A stretch of 64,000 nt of DNA from the NCBI RefSeq assembly GCF_001570365.1, contig NZ_BBYK01000068.1, positions 1 through 64,000 of the forward strand, read 5' to 3'. Both the position numbers and the translations under genes were made by a program. This document shows, piece by piece, positions 29,111 to 39,884 of this stretch. How positions within the stretch are numbered: position 1 is the first letter of the stretch; each line of letters opens with the position of its first letter. The DNA is from Microtetraspora fusca (GTDB lineage: Bacteria > Actinomycetota > Actinomycetes > Streptosporangiales > Streptosporangiaceae). A model generated the notes under the pieces. That model was not told where the DNA came from and did no database searches. It was given only the letters and a program-made list of their open reading frames with translations.

Positions 29111-29242
29111 TACCGCACGGTAGGCCCGCGGCGCGAAGATATCTAGAGACGATACCCACTGGCGGGCCGATCAATCCGGTGAAGCCAGCCACAAAAGTAT
29201 GAACCACCCAACACTAGGCAACCCGCCGAAGGCTCAACTACG

Positions 29243-30076
29243 GTGAGTGATGTGGATACCGGTCTAGCGCCAGAAGACGGTCACGATACGTCACCGATCT
29301 GGGTGAGTGACGAGTCGTCGGATCGACCCGCGACGCCGCCGGAAGAGGCCGCGTCCACCACCTACGCCCCGGTGGAGCGGGCCTCCCTGCAGGCTCTCGC
29401 CAGTCGGTTCGACTACCGCCACCTGCTGCGACGGGCGTTGGTCGCCCTCGCCGCCGGCCTGGTGGTCGGGTTCCTGCTCGGCGGCTGGCGCATCGGTCTG
29501 ACCGCCGCGATCGTCGCGGCCATCGCCGACACGATGTACCGGGCACGCAGCGTGTCCTCGGTCCCGGCGTGGCGGCGGCCCTCCGCGGCGGAGCGGCGCA
29601 CCGAGTACCAGCTCAAGCGGCTTGAGCGCAGCGGCTACCGCACGCTCCACGCCCGCGCCGTCCCGGGCAGCGACGCGCAGATCGACCATCTCGTGATCGG
29701 CCCGACCGGTGTCTACGCCGTCGACTCCGAGAAGTGGGACAAACGGCTGCCGGTGCGGGTGCAGTCCCACCGCAAGCTGTTCCACGGGCCGTTCAACCAG
29801 AAGCCGCGACTCGACGAGGCGCGCTGGGAGGCGTCCCAGGCGAGCGAGCTGATCGGCAAGGCCCTGGGGCGCGAGATCCAGGTGGTCCCCTCGCTGGCGA
29901 TCTACGGGCCGTCCATCCCCTGGCGCATCCTCAATGTGCGCGAGGTGGACGTCTTCTCCGGCAGCATGGTCCGCAAGTGGATCACCAAGCGGGAGCGGTC
30001 GCTCACGTCGGCGGAAATCGACTCCATCTACCGCGCCGCCGAGCGCGTTCTGCCGCCGCGTTATCCCGAGAGCTGA
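29243..30076 (+). CDS. Membrane-associated NERD-domain protein
   Basis: A 277-aa protein with an acidic, low-complexity N-terminus (to about 45), then two hydrophobic segments at about 64-100 (ALVALAAGLVVGFLLGGWRIGLTAAIVAAIAD) and a NERD (nuclease-related) domain at about 117-225. The NERD core is visible: RTLHARAVPGSDAQIDHLVIGPTGVYAVDSEKW, with the predicted catalytic D and ExK in DH..GPTGVYAVDSEKW. A membrane-tethered NERD protein may act on nucleic acid at the envelope; this is inference. The start is GTG at 29243, divergent from the amidase gene. Confidence 0.85.
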   Translation: MSDVDTGLAPEDGHDTSPIWVSDESSDRPATPPEEAASTTYAPVERASLQALASRFDYRHLLRRALVALAAGLVVGFLLGGWRIGLTAAIVAAIADTMYRARSVSSVPAWRRPSAAERRTEYQLKRLERSGYRTLHARAVPGSDAQIDHLVIGPTGVYAVDSEKWDKRLPVRVQSHRKLFHGPFNQKPRLDEARWEASQASELIGKALGREIQVVPSLAIYGPSIPWRILNVREVDVFSGSMVRKWITKRERSLTSAEIDSIYRAAERVLPPRYPES

Positions 30077-30147
30077 GCACGCGAACCGGTTCCCCCGGCG
30101 ACGGCCGTACCATTTGAGGACTCACTGTCTTCGATGGGAGCGTCGTC

Positions 30148-31986
30148 ATGCCAGCCCTCAGGTCTCGTACGGTCACACACGGCAGAAACATGGTCGGTGC
30201 CCGGGCCCTGCTCCGGGCGACCGGTGTAGCCGGGAGTGACTTCGGGAAGCCCATCGTGGCGGTGGCCAACAGCTTCACCCAGTTCGTCCCTGGTCACGTC
30301 CACCTTCGCGAGGTCGGCGACGTCGTCGCCGCCGCGGTGCGCGAGGCCGGGGCGATCCCCCGCGAGTTCAACACGATCGCGGTCGACGACGGCATCGCGA
30401 TGGGCCACGGCGGCATGCTGTACTCGCTGCCCTCGCGCGAGCTCATCGCGGACGCGGTCGAGTACATGGTCAACGCCCACTGCGCGGACGCGCTGATCTG
30501 CGTCTCCAACTGCGACAAGATCACCCCCGGCATGCTGCTGGCCGCCTTCCGGCTGAACATCCCGACGGTGTTCGTCTCCGGCGGCCCCATGGAGGCGGGC
30601 AAGACCCCCGGCCGCAAGCTCGACCTGATCGACCCGATGATCGCGTCGGCGGACGACAGCGTGAGCGACGAGGCCCTCCTCGAAATGGAGGAGAACGCCT
30701 GCCCGACGTGCGGTTCCTGCAGCGGCATGTTCACCGCCAACTCGATGAACTGCCTCACCGAGGCGATCGGCCTGGCGCTGCCCGGCAACGGCACGACCCT
30801 GGCCACGCACAAGGCGCGCAAGGCCCTGTTCGAGGAGGCCGGCCGCACGGTCGTCGAGATCGCCCGGCGCTACTACGAGCAGGACGACGAGTCGGTGCTG
30901 CCGAGGAGCATCGCCACCCGTGACGCGTTCGAGAACGCCATGGCGCTCGACGTCGCCATGGGCGGCTCGACGAACACGATCCTTCACCTGCTCGCGGCGG
31001 CCCGCGAGGCCGGCGTCGACTTCGGGCTCAAGGAGATCAACGAGCTGTCGCTGCGGGTGCCCTGCCTGTGCAAGGTCGCTCCCGCGACGGCCAAGTACCA
31101 CGTCGAGGACGTGCACCGCGCCGGCGGCATCCCCGGCATCCTCGGCGAGCTGGACCGGGCCGGGCTGCTGCACCGCGACGCGCACAGCGTCCACGCCTCC
31201 TCGCTCGGCGAGTACCTCTCCGCCTGGGACCCCAAGTCGCCGGAGGTCCGCGACGAGGCGATCGAGCTCTGGCACGCCGCGCCGGGCAACACCCGCACGG
31301 TCAAGGCGTACTCGCAGGACGCCCGCTGGGACTCGCTCGACCTCGACCGGGCCGAGGGCTGCATCCGCAACGCCGAGCACGCCTACACCAAGGACGGCGG
31401 CCTCGCCGTGCTGTACGGCAACATCGCCCCCGACGGCTGCATCGTCAAGACGGCAGGTGTGGACGAGTCGATCTGGAAGTTCTCCGGCCCGGCGGTGGTG
31501 TTCGAGTCGCAGGAGGAGGCTGTCGACGGCATCCTCTCGGGCAAGGTCTCCGCGGGCGACGTGGTCGTGATCCGCTACGAGGGCCCCAAGGGCGGCCCCG
31601 GCATGCAGGAGATGCTCTACCCGACGAGCTTCCTCAAGGGCAAGGGTCTGGGCAAGGCGTGCGCGCTGGTCACTGACGGACGCTTCTCCGGCGGCACGTC
31701 CGGTCTGTCCATCGGCCACGCCTCTCCCGAGGCGGCCGAGGGCGGGCTCATCGCCCTGGTCGAGAACGGCGACCTCATCGAGATCGACATCCCGGCCCGC
31801 TCGATCGAGGTGAAGGTGGCCGAGAGTGAGCTGGCCGCCCGTCGGGAGCGGCTGCTCGACGAGCTCGGCGGCTACCGTCCGCGCGAGCGCAACCGGCCGG
31901 TGTCGGCGGCGCTCCAGGCGTACGCGGCCCTGACGACCTCCGCCTCGACCGGGGCCTCCAGGGACGTCTCGCAGCTCTCGCGCTAG
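30148..31986 (+). CDS. ilvD: Dihydroxy-acid dehydratase
   Basis: Iron-sulfur enzyme of valine, isoleucine and leucine synthesis that dehydrates dihydroxy acids to 2-keto acids. The 612-aa protein has the cluster ligands C122 ([10 protein letters not shown]) and the group C185, C188, C191 ([14 protein letters not shown]). [11 protein letters not shown] at about 80-90 and the C-terminal [19 protein letters not shown] are also typical. It stands alone; no other ilv genes are near. A stem-loop terminator follows at 32004-32039. Confidence 0.97.
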   Translation: MPALRSRTVTHGRNMVGARALLRATGVAGSDFGKPIVAVANSFTQFVPGHVHLREVGDVVAAAVREAGAIPREFNTIAVDDGIAMGHGGMLYSLPSRELIADAVEYMVNAHCADALICVSNCDKITPGMLLAAFRLNIPTVFVSGGPMEAGKTPGRKLDLIDPMIASADDSVSDEALLEMEENACPTCGSCSGMFTANSMNCLTEAIGLALPGNGTTLATHKARKALFEEAGRTVVEIARRYYEQDDESVLPRSIATRDAFENAMALDVAMGGSTNTILHLLAAAREAGVDFGLKEINELSLRVPCLCKVAPATAKYHVEDVHRAGGIPGILGELDRAGLLHRDAHSVHASSLGEYLSAWDPKSPEVRDEAIELWHAAPGNTRTVKAYSQDARWDSLDLDRAEGCIRNAEHAYTKDGGLAVLYGNIAPDGCIVKTAGVDESIWKFSGPAVVFESQEEAVDGILSGKVSAGDVVVIRYEGPKGGPGMQEMLYPTSFLKGKGLGKACALVTDGRFSGGTSGLSIGHASPEAAEGGLIALVENGDLIEIDIPARSIEVKVAESELAARRERLLDELGGYRPRERNRPVSAALQAYAALTTSASTGASRDVSQLSR

Positions 31987-32003
31987 TCGGTCATCCGTCA
32001 TAC

Positions 32004-32039
32004 GGAGGGGATCGGGGGCGGTGGGCCCCGGTCCCCTCC
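32004..32039 (+). terminator. Terminator after ilvD
   Basis: 14-bp stem GGAGGGGATCGGGG / CCCCGGTCCCCTCC with one mismatch and an 8-base loop, 18 bases past the ilvD stop. Confidence 0.75.
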
Positions 32040-32145
32040 GGCCGTTTCAGGGTGCTTCGGGAACGGGCTCTCCGAGAGGGAACAATCACCTCTCCGCCGA
32101 CAACGCGTTCGAAAAAATGTCGGTCGTGAGATCTAAAATTATGGT

Positions 32146-32622
32146 ATGGCCAACGTCATTAGGAACACCCTGACGACCGCTGAGCTCGCCGCACTGGCCC
32201 TGTCCCTGGCCCACCTCGGGGCCGGCCCGCAGTCCGTCACCGCCCGCCGCGGGCTGCGCCACGCCTTCCAGCACCTCGACCTGAATGACGACGTCATCGC
32301 CACCACTCTGACCACGCTGACCACGCCGCTCCCCGCCGACGTCGCCCGGCGCGCCAGGGTGATCGCCAACGCGATCACCGCCCGGCTGGTGCTCCGGATC
32401 CAGTACCACGACGCCGCGGGCCGGACGACCACCCGGAACGTCGAACCGGTCACCTTCATGGCCCACCGCGACCACTGGTACCTCGTGGGCTGGTGCCGGA
32501 TGCGGGGCGGGATCCGGGCGTTCCGGCTCGACCGCGTCGCCGCGGTCGAGCCCACCGACCTGCCGGCCCGCCCCCACCTTCCCGAGCGTTACCTGCCGTT
32601 CCAGCGCCGCGCCGCGGCCTGA
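32146..32622 (+). CDS. WYL-domain protein lacking the usual HTH
   Basis: A 158-aa protein. Residues about 85-145 form a WYL domain (RLVLRIQYHDAAGR..., RNVEPVTFMAHRDHWYLVGWC, FRLDRVAAVEPTD). Residues 10-75 match the helical linker that follows the HTH in YafY-type WYL regulators, but the N-terminal ~60-residue HTH is absent. The upstream 45 bases are AT-rich (TTCGAAAAAATGTCGG..ATCTAAAATTATGG) and hold no in-frame HTH remnant that I can see. It may be a ligand-sensing co-regulator, a 5'-truncated regulator, or a short family variant. WYL proteins often bind nucleotides. Confidence 0.78.
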   Translation: MANVIRNTLTTAELAALALSLAHLGAGPQSVTARRGLRHAFQHLDLNDDVIATTLTTLTTPLPADVARRARVIANAITARLVLRIQYHDAAGRTTTRNVEPVTFMAHRDHWYLVGWCRMRGGIRAFRLDRVAAVEPTDLPARPHLPERYLPFQRRAAA

Positions 32623-32628
32623 GTCCGG

Positions 32629-32838
32629 TCAGCCACAGCAGCCGCCACCGCAACAACCGCCGCCGCCACCGCTGGAACGCGGGGCGGCGGCGCCGCCCGT
32701 GACGGCCACGGCCGAGAGCAGCTTCACCGTGTCGTCGTGTCCCGAGGGGCAGGTGGCGGGCGCGTTGGCCTCAGCCATGGACCTGTTCAGTTCGAAGGTC
32801 GATCCGCAGGAGCGGCAACGGTAGTCATAACGAGGCAT
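32629..32838 (-). CDS. FmdB-family zinc-ribbon protein
   Basis: A 69-aa protein starting MPRYDYRCRSCGSTFELNRS. The first CxxC (C8, C11) is standard for the FmdB/CxxC_CxxC_SSSS zinc ribbon, while the second half is C-P-S-G-H in place of CxxC. The C-terminus is a Gly/Cys tail (GGGGGCCGGGCCG). Function is not established; some FmdB proteins are putative regulators. The ATG at 32838 defines this start; the longer open frame starting at 32898 is less likely. It is convergent with the WYL gene, 6 bases apart. Confidence 0.85.
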   Translation of the reverse strand: MPRYDYRCRSCGSTFELNRSMAEANAPATCPSGHDDTVKLLSAVAVTGGAAAPRSSGGGGGCCGGGCCG

Positions 32839-32946
32839 GTCCGTAGCGTACGGCCTTGTTCCGGCGGTGGGGTCGAGCCGGGGCAGCACCTGGACCAAGG
32901 GCCGCGACCCGGGCAGCTCGCCCGCCTCGCACAGGCCGCGAGTCCC

Positions 32947-33774
32947 TCAGTGGAAGCGGATGGAGGCGTAGTCGGTCACGGGTTCGTACCCCAGTGCCCG
33001 ATAGATGGAGTTCGAACGCGAGTTGGCCAGGTCGGCGAAGAGCAGTACCTCGGCGGCCCCCTCGTCCAGCGCCTTCCTGGTCACGGCGTACGTGACGGCC
33101 GAGCCGTACCCCCTGCCGCGGAACTCCGGCGGAGTGTAGACCGGCCCCACCCGGGACATGCCGGCGATGGGCGCCGAGACGCCGGCCAGCGCGACGGGAC
33201 GGCCGCCGTCCTCCCACCACACGAACTCGTTCCTGTTGATCCGGGCCGCGACAACGGGGGTGGGGTCGGCGCCCACCTTCACACCCGCCTCCACCTCGAA
33301 CTCCCGGATCCACCGGACGGCCCGCGGCACGTCGGCGGCGACGGCCGTACGGGCCGCGCCCGGAACGGTGGGCGGGGCCGGGGTCCCGAGCCGGTAGAGG
33401 CGCTCGGAGCGGCGGCCCCGATCGGGCTCCCACCAGGCGCGGGCGAACGCCTCCGCCTGCTCAAGGGGGCCGCTGACGCCGGGCAGCGACCTGCCGAGGG
33501 CGATCAGCTCGCTCACCAGGGACGGGATGGCGTCCAAGGGGATGGCGGCGAGCAGCAGCGGGTAGGGGGCGGTGTGGATCACCGCCCCCTCCACCGAACC
33601 GCCCTCGGTGAACCACCCCATGAGCGGGTCCTCCGAGAACTGGCCGCTCCGCAGGCTCCGGAGCACGGTCAGCGCGGCCGTGTTGCGCACCGGGTCGCGC
33701 AGCAGCCAGCCCTCGGCCGCCGCGGCGAAAGTCGCCACGTCGGCGGTGAAGGTCCACGTCGGTTGGTCGGTCAT
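32947..33774 (-). CDS. GNAT acetyltransferase, 275 aa
   Basis: Start at ATG 33774 with AGGA 7 bases upstream inside the end of the HNH gene region; the gap to the HNH stop is only 11 bases, so they form an operon. The N-terminal ~130 residues are a divergent GNAT-like half (TADVATFAAAAEGWLLRD...). The C-terminal half is a clear GNAT fold: YTPPEFRGRGYGSAVTYAVTRKALDEGAAEVLLFADLANSRSNSIYRALGYEPV. The acetyl-CoA loop is RGRGYG. The substrate is unknown. Tail of this gene adjoins the FmdB gene. Confidence 0.88.
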   Translation of the reverse strand: MTDQPTWTFTADVATFAAAAEGWLLRDPVRNTAALTVLRSLRSGQFSEDPLMGWFTEGGSVEGAVIHTAPYPLLLAAIPLDAIPSLVSELIALGRSLPGVSGPLEQAEAFARAWWEPDRGRRSERLYRLGTPAPPTVPGAARTAVAADVPRAVRWIREFEVEAGVKVGADPTPVVAARINRNEFVWWEDGGRPVALAGVSAPIAGMSRVGPVYTPPEFRGRGYGSAVTYAVTRKALDEGAAEVLLFADLANSRSNSIYRALGYEPVTDYASIRFH

Positions 33775-33785
33775 CCGGGTCCTGG

Positions 33786-34295
33786 TCAGGCGGCGGACTC
33801 GGCGAGGTAGGGCGCCCACTGCGGGTCGCCGTCGAGCTGCGCACCGATGAGCCGCCAGTGCGCGCCGTGTGGCACCGCCGGGGTGACGCGCAGCGTCCAC
33901 CCCAGGTCCTCGAGCAGCCGGTCCGCCTTGCGGTGGTTGCACGGCATGCAGGAGGCGACGCAGTTCTCCCAGGTGTGGGGACCCCCCTTGGAACGCGGGA
34001 TGACATGGTCGATGGTCTCGGCCCGCTGCCCGCAGTACGCGCAGCGGAAGTCGTCCCGCCGCATGAGCGCGGCCCGCGTGAGCGGGATGCGGGACCGATA
34101 GGGGATGCGGACATAACGCCTCAGCCGGATCACCGACGGCACGTCGAGGGTGCGGCTCGCCGAGCGCAGCACGGCCCCCCGTCCGTCCTGATGAACGACC
34201 TCCGCCTTGTCGCGCAGCACCAGGATGACCGCCCGGTGCAGGGACAACGTGGTCAACGGCTCGTAGGTGGCGTTGAGAAGGAGTACTTGGCGCAT
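33786..34295 (-). CDS. HNH endonuclease family protein (Rv2469c-like)
   Basis: A 169-aa protein with an HNH nuclease core in its middle: DDFRCAYCGQRAETIDHVIPRSKGG then WENCVASCMPCNHRKADR (about 82-125). The two CxxC pairs (CAYC, CMPC) coordinate a structural zinc, and the metal ligand His is in DHVIP. The N-terminal LLLNATYEPLTTLSLHRAVILVL is typical of the McrA-like cluster common in actinobacteria. The role is not established. GAGGAGG lies 7 bases before the ATG at 34295. It heads an operon with the GNAT gene downstream. Confidence 0.9.
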   Translation of the reverse strand: MRQVLLLNATYEPLTTLSLHRAVILVLRDKAEVVHQDGRGAVLRSASRTLDVPSVIRLRRYVRIPYRSRIPLTRAALMRRDDFRCAYCGQRAETIDHVIPRSKGGPHTWENCVASCMPCNHRKADRLLEDLGWTLRVTPAVPHGAHWRLIGAQLDGDPQWAPYLAESAA

Positions 34296-34611
34296 CAGCC
34301 GACCTCCTCGGCCATCTCGTGAGCCGGGCTGAGATGGCGCGGGAGCACGGCTGTGCGCCCTGGTTGTGGTCCCGTCGGTTGGGACCCGGGTGCTTCCGTC
34401 ACAGGGACCTCCGCCGGACGGTCCAGCGGATGGTCACCACGGCACCGCCCTCCACCAAAGTGTGGCCTTTGCCGCGCCCCATCCGCCACCCCATAAAGCG
34501 CGAGTGAGGTTCACGATTGGGACGCCTGTTGACGTTTATCCCCTTTCGAGGCTCTTTTTACTCCTGACGAGCGGCGCGCTCCTGTCGGTGACCTGCTTTA
34601 AAGTGCGAGGC
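34296..34611. other. Intergenic gap between HNH gene and prolyl oligopeptidase gene
   Basis: Divergent promoter region of 316 bases. It holds no ORF I believe. Near the right end TTGACG at about 34531 and an AT-rich TTTTTACTCC stretch may be promoter parts, and TTTAAA at 34598-34603 could be a -10 box for a leaderless start at 34612. A 64-aa minus-strand ORF ends at the HNH start but looks accidental. Confidence 0.4.
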
Positions 34612-36669
<2,058 letters not shown>

Positions 36670-36675
36670 CCGGCC

Positions 36676-36709
36676 GGTACGGCCGGGCCCGCTCAGGCCC
36701 GGCCGTACC
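36676..36709. terminator. Bidirectional terminator
   Basis: Perfect 14-bp stem GGTACGGCCGGGCC / GGCCCGGCCGTACC with a 6-base loop between the convergent prolyl oligopeptidase and purU genes. Confidence 0.85.
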
Positions 36710-36732
36710 CGCGCGGATGGTGGCGGTGGTCC

Positions 36733-37581
36733 CTATCGGGGGAAGATGACCGTCTTGTGGCCGTCGAGCAGCACCCGGTGCTCGACGTGCCACCGGACCG
36801 CGCGGGCCAGTGCCTGCCGTTCGACGTCACGGCCGATCGCGGCGAGGTCCTCGGGCGAGTGGGTGTGGTTGACCCGCGCGACCTCCTGCTCGATGATCGG
36901 CCCTTCGTCCAGGTCGTGCGTCACGTAGTGGGCGGTCGCGCCGATCAGTTTGACCCCCCGCGCGTACGCCTGGTGGTACGGCTTGGCCCCCTTGAACGAC
37001 GGCAGGAACGAGTGGTGGATGTTGATCACCCGTCCCGCCAGCTTGGCGCACAGCTCCTCCGAGAGCACCTGCATGTACCGGGCGAGCACCACCAGATCGG
37101 CCTGGTAGTGCTCGACCAGCGCGAGGATCTCGGCCTCCTGCCGCGGCTTGGTCTCCGGCGTGACCGGCAGGTGGTGGTAGTCGATGCCGTACGACTGGGT
37201 GAGCGGCCGCAGGTCGGGGTGGTTGGAGGCGACTGCGACGATCTCGATGTCCAGCAGTCCGGAGCGCGCCCGGTAGAGCAGGTCGTTGAGGCAGTGGTCG
37301 AACTTACTGACCAGCACCAGCACCCGCGGCTTGACCGCCTGGTCGAAGAGCTGGAGGTCCATGCCGTACTCGGGCGCCAGCGCGGCGAAGGCCGTACGCA
37401 GCTCGTCGAGCTGCAGATCGCCGGTGAACTGGACGCGCATGAAGAAGCGCTTGGCGACGGGGTCCCCGAACTGCTGGCTCTCGGTGATGTTGCAGCCGTG
37501 CCCGGCCAGCAGCCCCGAGACGGCGGCGACCACACCAGGACGATCCGGACAGGAGATGGTCAGCACATAGTCAGCAGTCAT
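36733..37581 (-). CDS. purU: Formyltetrahydrofolate deformylase
   Basis: Hydrolyses 10-formyl-THF to THF and formate, balancing one-carbon pools and supplying formate. The 282-aa protein has an N-terminal ACT domain (about 1-78, CPDRPGVVAAVSGLLAGHGCNITESQQ) and a C-terminal formyltransferase domain with the active site NIHHSFLPSFKGAKPYHQA. AAGG precedes the ATG at 37581 by 9 bases. Context gives no further clue. Confidence 0.95.
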   Translation of the reverse strand: MTADYVLTISCPDRPGVVAAVSGLLAGHGCNITESQQFGDPVAKRFFMRVQFTGDLQLDELRTAFAALAPEYGMDLQLFDQAVKPRVLVLVSKFDHCLNDLLYRARSGLLDIEIVAVASNHPDLRPLTQSYGIDYHHLPVTPETKPRQEAEILALVEHYQADLVVLARYMQVLSEELCAKLAGRVINIHHSFLPSFKGAKPYHQAYARGVKLIGATAHYVTHDLDEGPIIEQEVARVNHTHSPEDLAAIGRDVERQALARAVRWHVEHRVLLDGHKTVIFPR

Positions 37582-37650
37582 GGCTTGATCCTTGGGTTTC
37601 TTGGCGCTCTCGCCTCAAACTGAGGATGATACCGCCCCCGCGACGCCGGC

Positions 37651-39657
37651 TCAGTTCTCCACGTCGACGCCGGGATCGAGCTCCCGCGCCCGCTTCAGAT
37701 CGGCGGCGGCCTCGTCCGGCCGACCGAGGTCGCGCAGGGCGACGGCGCGGTTGGCGTACAGGGCGGCGTCCTCGCCGAACTCGATGGCCCGGGTCAGATC
37801 CGCCACGGCGCCGTCGAGGTCACCCGTCTGGTAGCGCAGGATCGCCCGGTTCGCCCATGCTCCGGCGAGCCCCGGATCCCGCGCCAGCGCCGTGTCGAAC
37901 GCCGCGCGCGCCTCGCCGTACCGGCCGGCCGCGGTTTCGAGCTGGCCGAGCACGCCGTGCAGGTGCGCGTTGCCCGGGTCGATCTCCAGCCCCGCCTCGA
38001 CGTCGCGCCGGGCCGCCTCGTGCTCGTCGAGCATCGCCAGGACGCCCGCGCGGTTCACGTAGGCGTCCAGGAAGGCCGGGTCCAGCTCGAGAACGTGGTC
38101 CAGGTCGGCCAGGGCCGCGTCCAGGTCACCGGCGGACAGGAGCAGCTCGGCGCGGTTGTAGTACGCCTCAGGCAAGGGCGGGCCGAGCCTGATCGCGGTC
38201 TCATAGTCGGCGAGCGCGTCCTGCGGCCGGCCCATCGCGAGCAGCAGGTTGCCGCGATCCAGATAGTGGTCGGGGAACGCGGGATCGATCGCGACGGCCC
38301 GGTCGAAGTCCTTCAGCGCATCCTCGCGCCGGCCGGCCCGGGCCAGAAGCTGCGCCCGATTGGCGAACAGCACCATCCGGTGCTGGGGATGGGCGTCCGG
38401 GGCAAGGTCCCGCTCGGCCAGCTCGATCGCCGACTCGACCAGGCGCAGCGCCTCGTCGATCCGGCCCTGCCGCAGCTCGATCAGCGCCCGCCCGTTGCGG
38501 TCGAAGCCGAGCTTGAAGGCGCGCTCCCGGCGGTCGGGCAGCAGCGTCGAGACGGCGATCGCCTCGTTGATCCACCCCATGGCCCGGCCGAGGTCGCGCC
38601 GCGCCGGGTCGGGGTCACGCGCGTCCAGCATGGCCGTGCCGTACGCGGCCGCGGCGTGGACGGCGGGGTCCACGCTGGCGCGGCGAGCACTCTCGTAGAT
38701 CTCGAACGCCTCCGCCCGGCGGCCGATCCCGGCCATCGCGGTCGCGGTGCGGTGCGCGAAGCGCCACCATAGATCGGATCCGGGAGCGGCCAGACGCAGC
38801 CCGCGCGGGCCGAGCTCGGCCACCGCGTGCAGGAAGCCCTCGCCGACGCAGTGGTCCACGGCCGTCCACAGCGCGGCCAGCGCGGCCTCCCGGTCGCCGC
38901 CCAGCTCTCGGTGGTACGGCACCGCCCCCAGCAGGTGCTCGTCGGACAGCTCGGCCGCCCTCCGGTCGTGCGCCCGGGCCCGCTCCGCCGGCGGCAGCGC
39001 CAGATAGGCCGCGTACGCCCGAGGGTCGTCGGTGGTGCCGTCCGAGGCGATGAAGTCCTCGGCGTAGTTCTCGACGCGGTTCTCGGTGTCGTCCTCCACA
39101 GGCGGCGCCGTGACCAGGACGACGTCCGCCTCGCTCCATCCGCCGGGTGACGTGGGAGCGCCGACGGCCACGGTCAGGCCGGGAACCCGGCGCATGAGCA
39201 CGGCCAGCAGCTCAAGATCGGTGGCGTCGGCCTCATGGACGTTGTCGACGAGCAGCGCGCGCGGCCCGTCCAGACGGTCCCGGACGAACTCGGCGATGCC
39301 GTTGGCGAGGCGCAGCGTCCGCCGGGGGGCCGGCACCAGGATCCGCTCGTCCTCGTGGAGGCCGTCGCCGAGCGGCTCCGCCTGGAACGGCACGAGCGGC
39401 CGGAGGTCGGGGGCGGCGGCCCGGATCGCGACGGCGTGCGCGACGACCAGGTCGGGGGCGCGCTCCAGCGCCGCCGGGACGAGCGCACGCAGCAGCGCGC
39501 CCCCGACGGTGTAGGGACCGCGCAGCCGTCGATGCCCGTTGATCAGAGGCGCCACGGGTGGAGGAAGCTCCAGAGCGTGGAGGGCGGCCTGGCGATCACG
39601 GGAGAGCCTCCCCCGAACCCAGATGGGGCGGCCGTTCTGCCGAGGGCTCCAGGTCAC
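37651..39657 (-). CDS. Degenerate ATPase-like / TPR repeat protein coupled to a small peptide gene
   Basis: 668 aa from GTG at 39657. The N-terminal ~190 residues have a family-specific start (PPVAPLINGHRRLRGPYTVGGALLRALVP) and a Walker B-like ALLVDNVHEAD segment but no recognisable Walker A. This looks like an AAA/STAND-type domain that has lost nucleotide binding. The C-terminal ~400 residues are tandem TPR units (such as PAFPDHYLDRGNLLLAMGRPQDAL, AYYNRAELLLSAGDLDAAL, AWANRAILRYQTGDLDGAV), a peptide-binding scaffold. Similar long TPR proteins are common in Streptomyces with unknown roles. Its start overlaps the stop of the 24-aa peptide gene (GTGA). Confidence 0.85.
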   Translation of the reverse strand: MTWSPRQNGRPIWVRGRLSRDRQAALHALELPPPVAPLINGHRRLRGPYTVGGALLRALVPAALERAPDLVVAHAVAIRAAAPDLRPLVPFQAEPLGDGLHEDERILVPAPRRTLRLANGIAEFVRDRLDGPRALLVDNVHEADATDLELLAVLMRRVPGLTVAVGAPTSPGGWSEADVVLVTAPPVEDDTENRVENYAEDFIASDGTTDDPRAYAAYLALPPAERARAHDRRAAELSDEHLLGAVPYHRELGGDREAALAALWTAVDHCVGEGFLHAVAELGPRGLRLAAPGSDLWWRFAHRTATAMAGIGRRAEAFEIYESARRASVDPAVHAAAAYGTAMLDARDPDPARRDLGRAMGWINEAIAVSTLLPDRRERAFKLGFDRNGRALIELRQGRIDEALRLVESAIELAERDLAPDAHPQHRMVLFANRAQLLARAGRREDALKDFDRAVAIDPAFPDHYLDRGNLLLAMGRPQDALADYETAIRLGPPLPEAYYNRAELLLSAGDLDAALADLDHVLELDPAFLDAYVNRAGVLAMLDEHEAARRDVEAGLEIDPGNAHLHGVLGQLETAAGRYGEARAAFDTALARDPGLAGAWANRAILRYQTGDLDGAVADLTRAIEFGEDAALYANRAVALRDLGRPDEAAADLKRARELDPGVDVEN

Positions 39658-39728
39658 CCTTTGTGAATCACGCTCGACGTTCCGGTGAGCCGCACCGTGC
39701 CGGGCTTGCGGATAATGATCTTTTTCAT
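39654..39728 (-). CDS. 24-aa basic peptide ORF coupled to the TPR gene
   Basis: ORF of 25 codons including stop; product begins MKKIIIRKPGTVRLT and ends in a His-Lys-Gly. It is basic and hydrophobic at the N-terminus, has no Cys and no Trp, and is too short for standard gene callers. Support: an excellent AGAGG ribosome site 4 bases before the ATG; a TGA stop that overlaps the GTG of the TPR gene (GTGA); and a promoter-like 35/10 pair about 110 bases upstream. I do not recognise the family. It could be a signalling or RiPP-like precursor peptide, or a leader ORF that only couples translation. Confidence 0.65.
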   Translation of the reverse strand: MKKIIIRKPGTVRLTGTSSVIHKG

Positions 39729-39839
39729 CGTGCCTCTTTTCCCTGACACGGTCGCGCTCGGGTCCGCGTTCGCTTCGCGGGAGGCGTGTTCCGCCTTCGA
39801 CTCCGCTCACCGCGGCCCTCGCCGTTCATGACAAGGCAT

Positions 39840-39868
39840 AAGTATTGGCACGAATCAGTAATCCGCAA
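39840..39868 (-). promoter_or_regulatory. Candidate promoter of the peptide-TPR unit
   Basis: On the minus strand, TTGCGG (39863-39868), 17-base spacer, ATACTT (39840-39845). It lies in an AT-rich gap after the GNAT gene stop and about 110 bases upstream of the peptide ATG. Housekeeping-type -35/-10 boxes. Confidence 0.5.
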
Positions 39869-39884
39869 GCCCCGGCAGGGTGGT

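Noticed and set aside
34295-34489. 64-aa minus-strand ORF ending at the HNH gene start
   Set aside because: Its last codons are the HNH ribosome site. Composition is Pro/Arg-rich with no conserved features.
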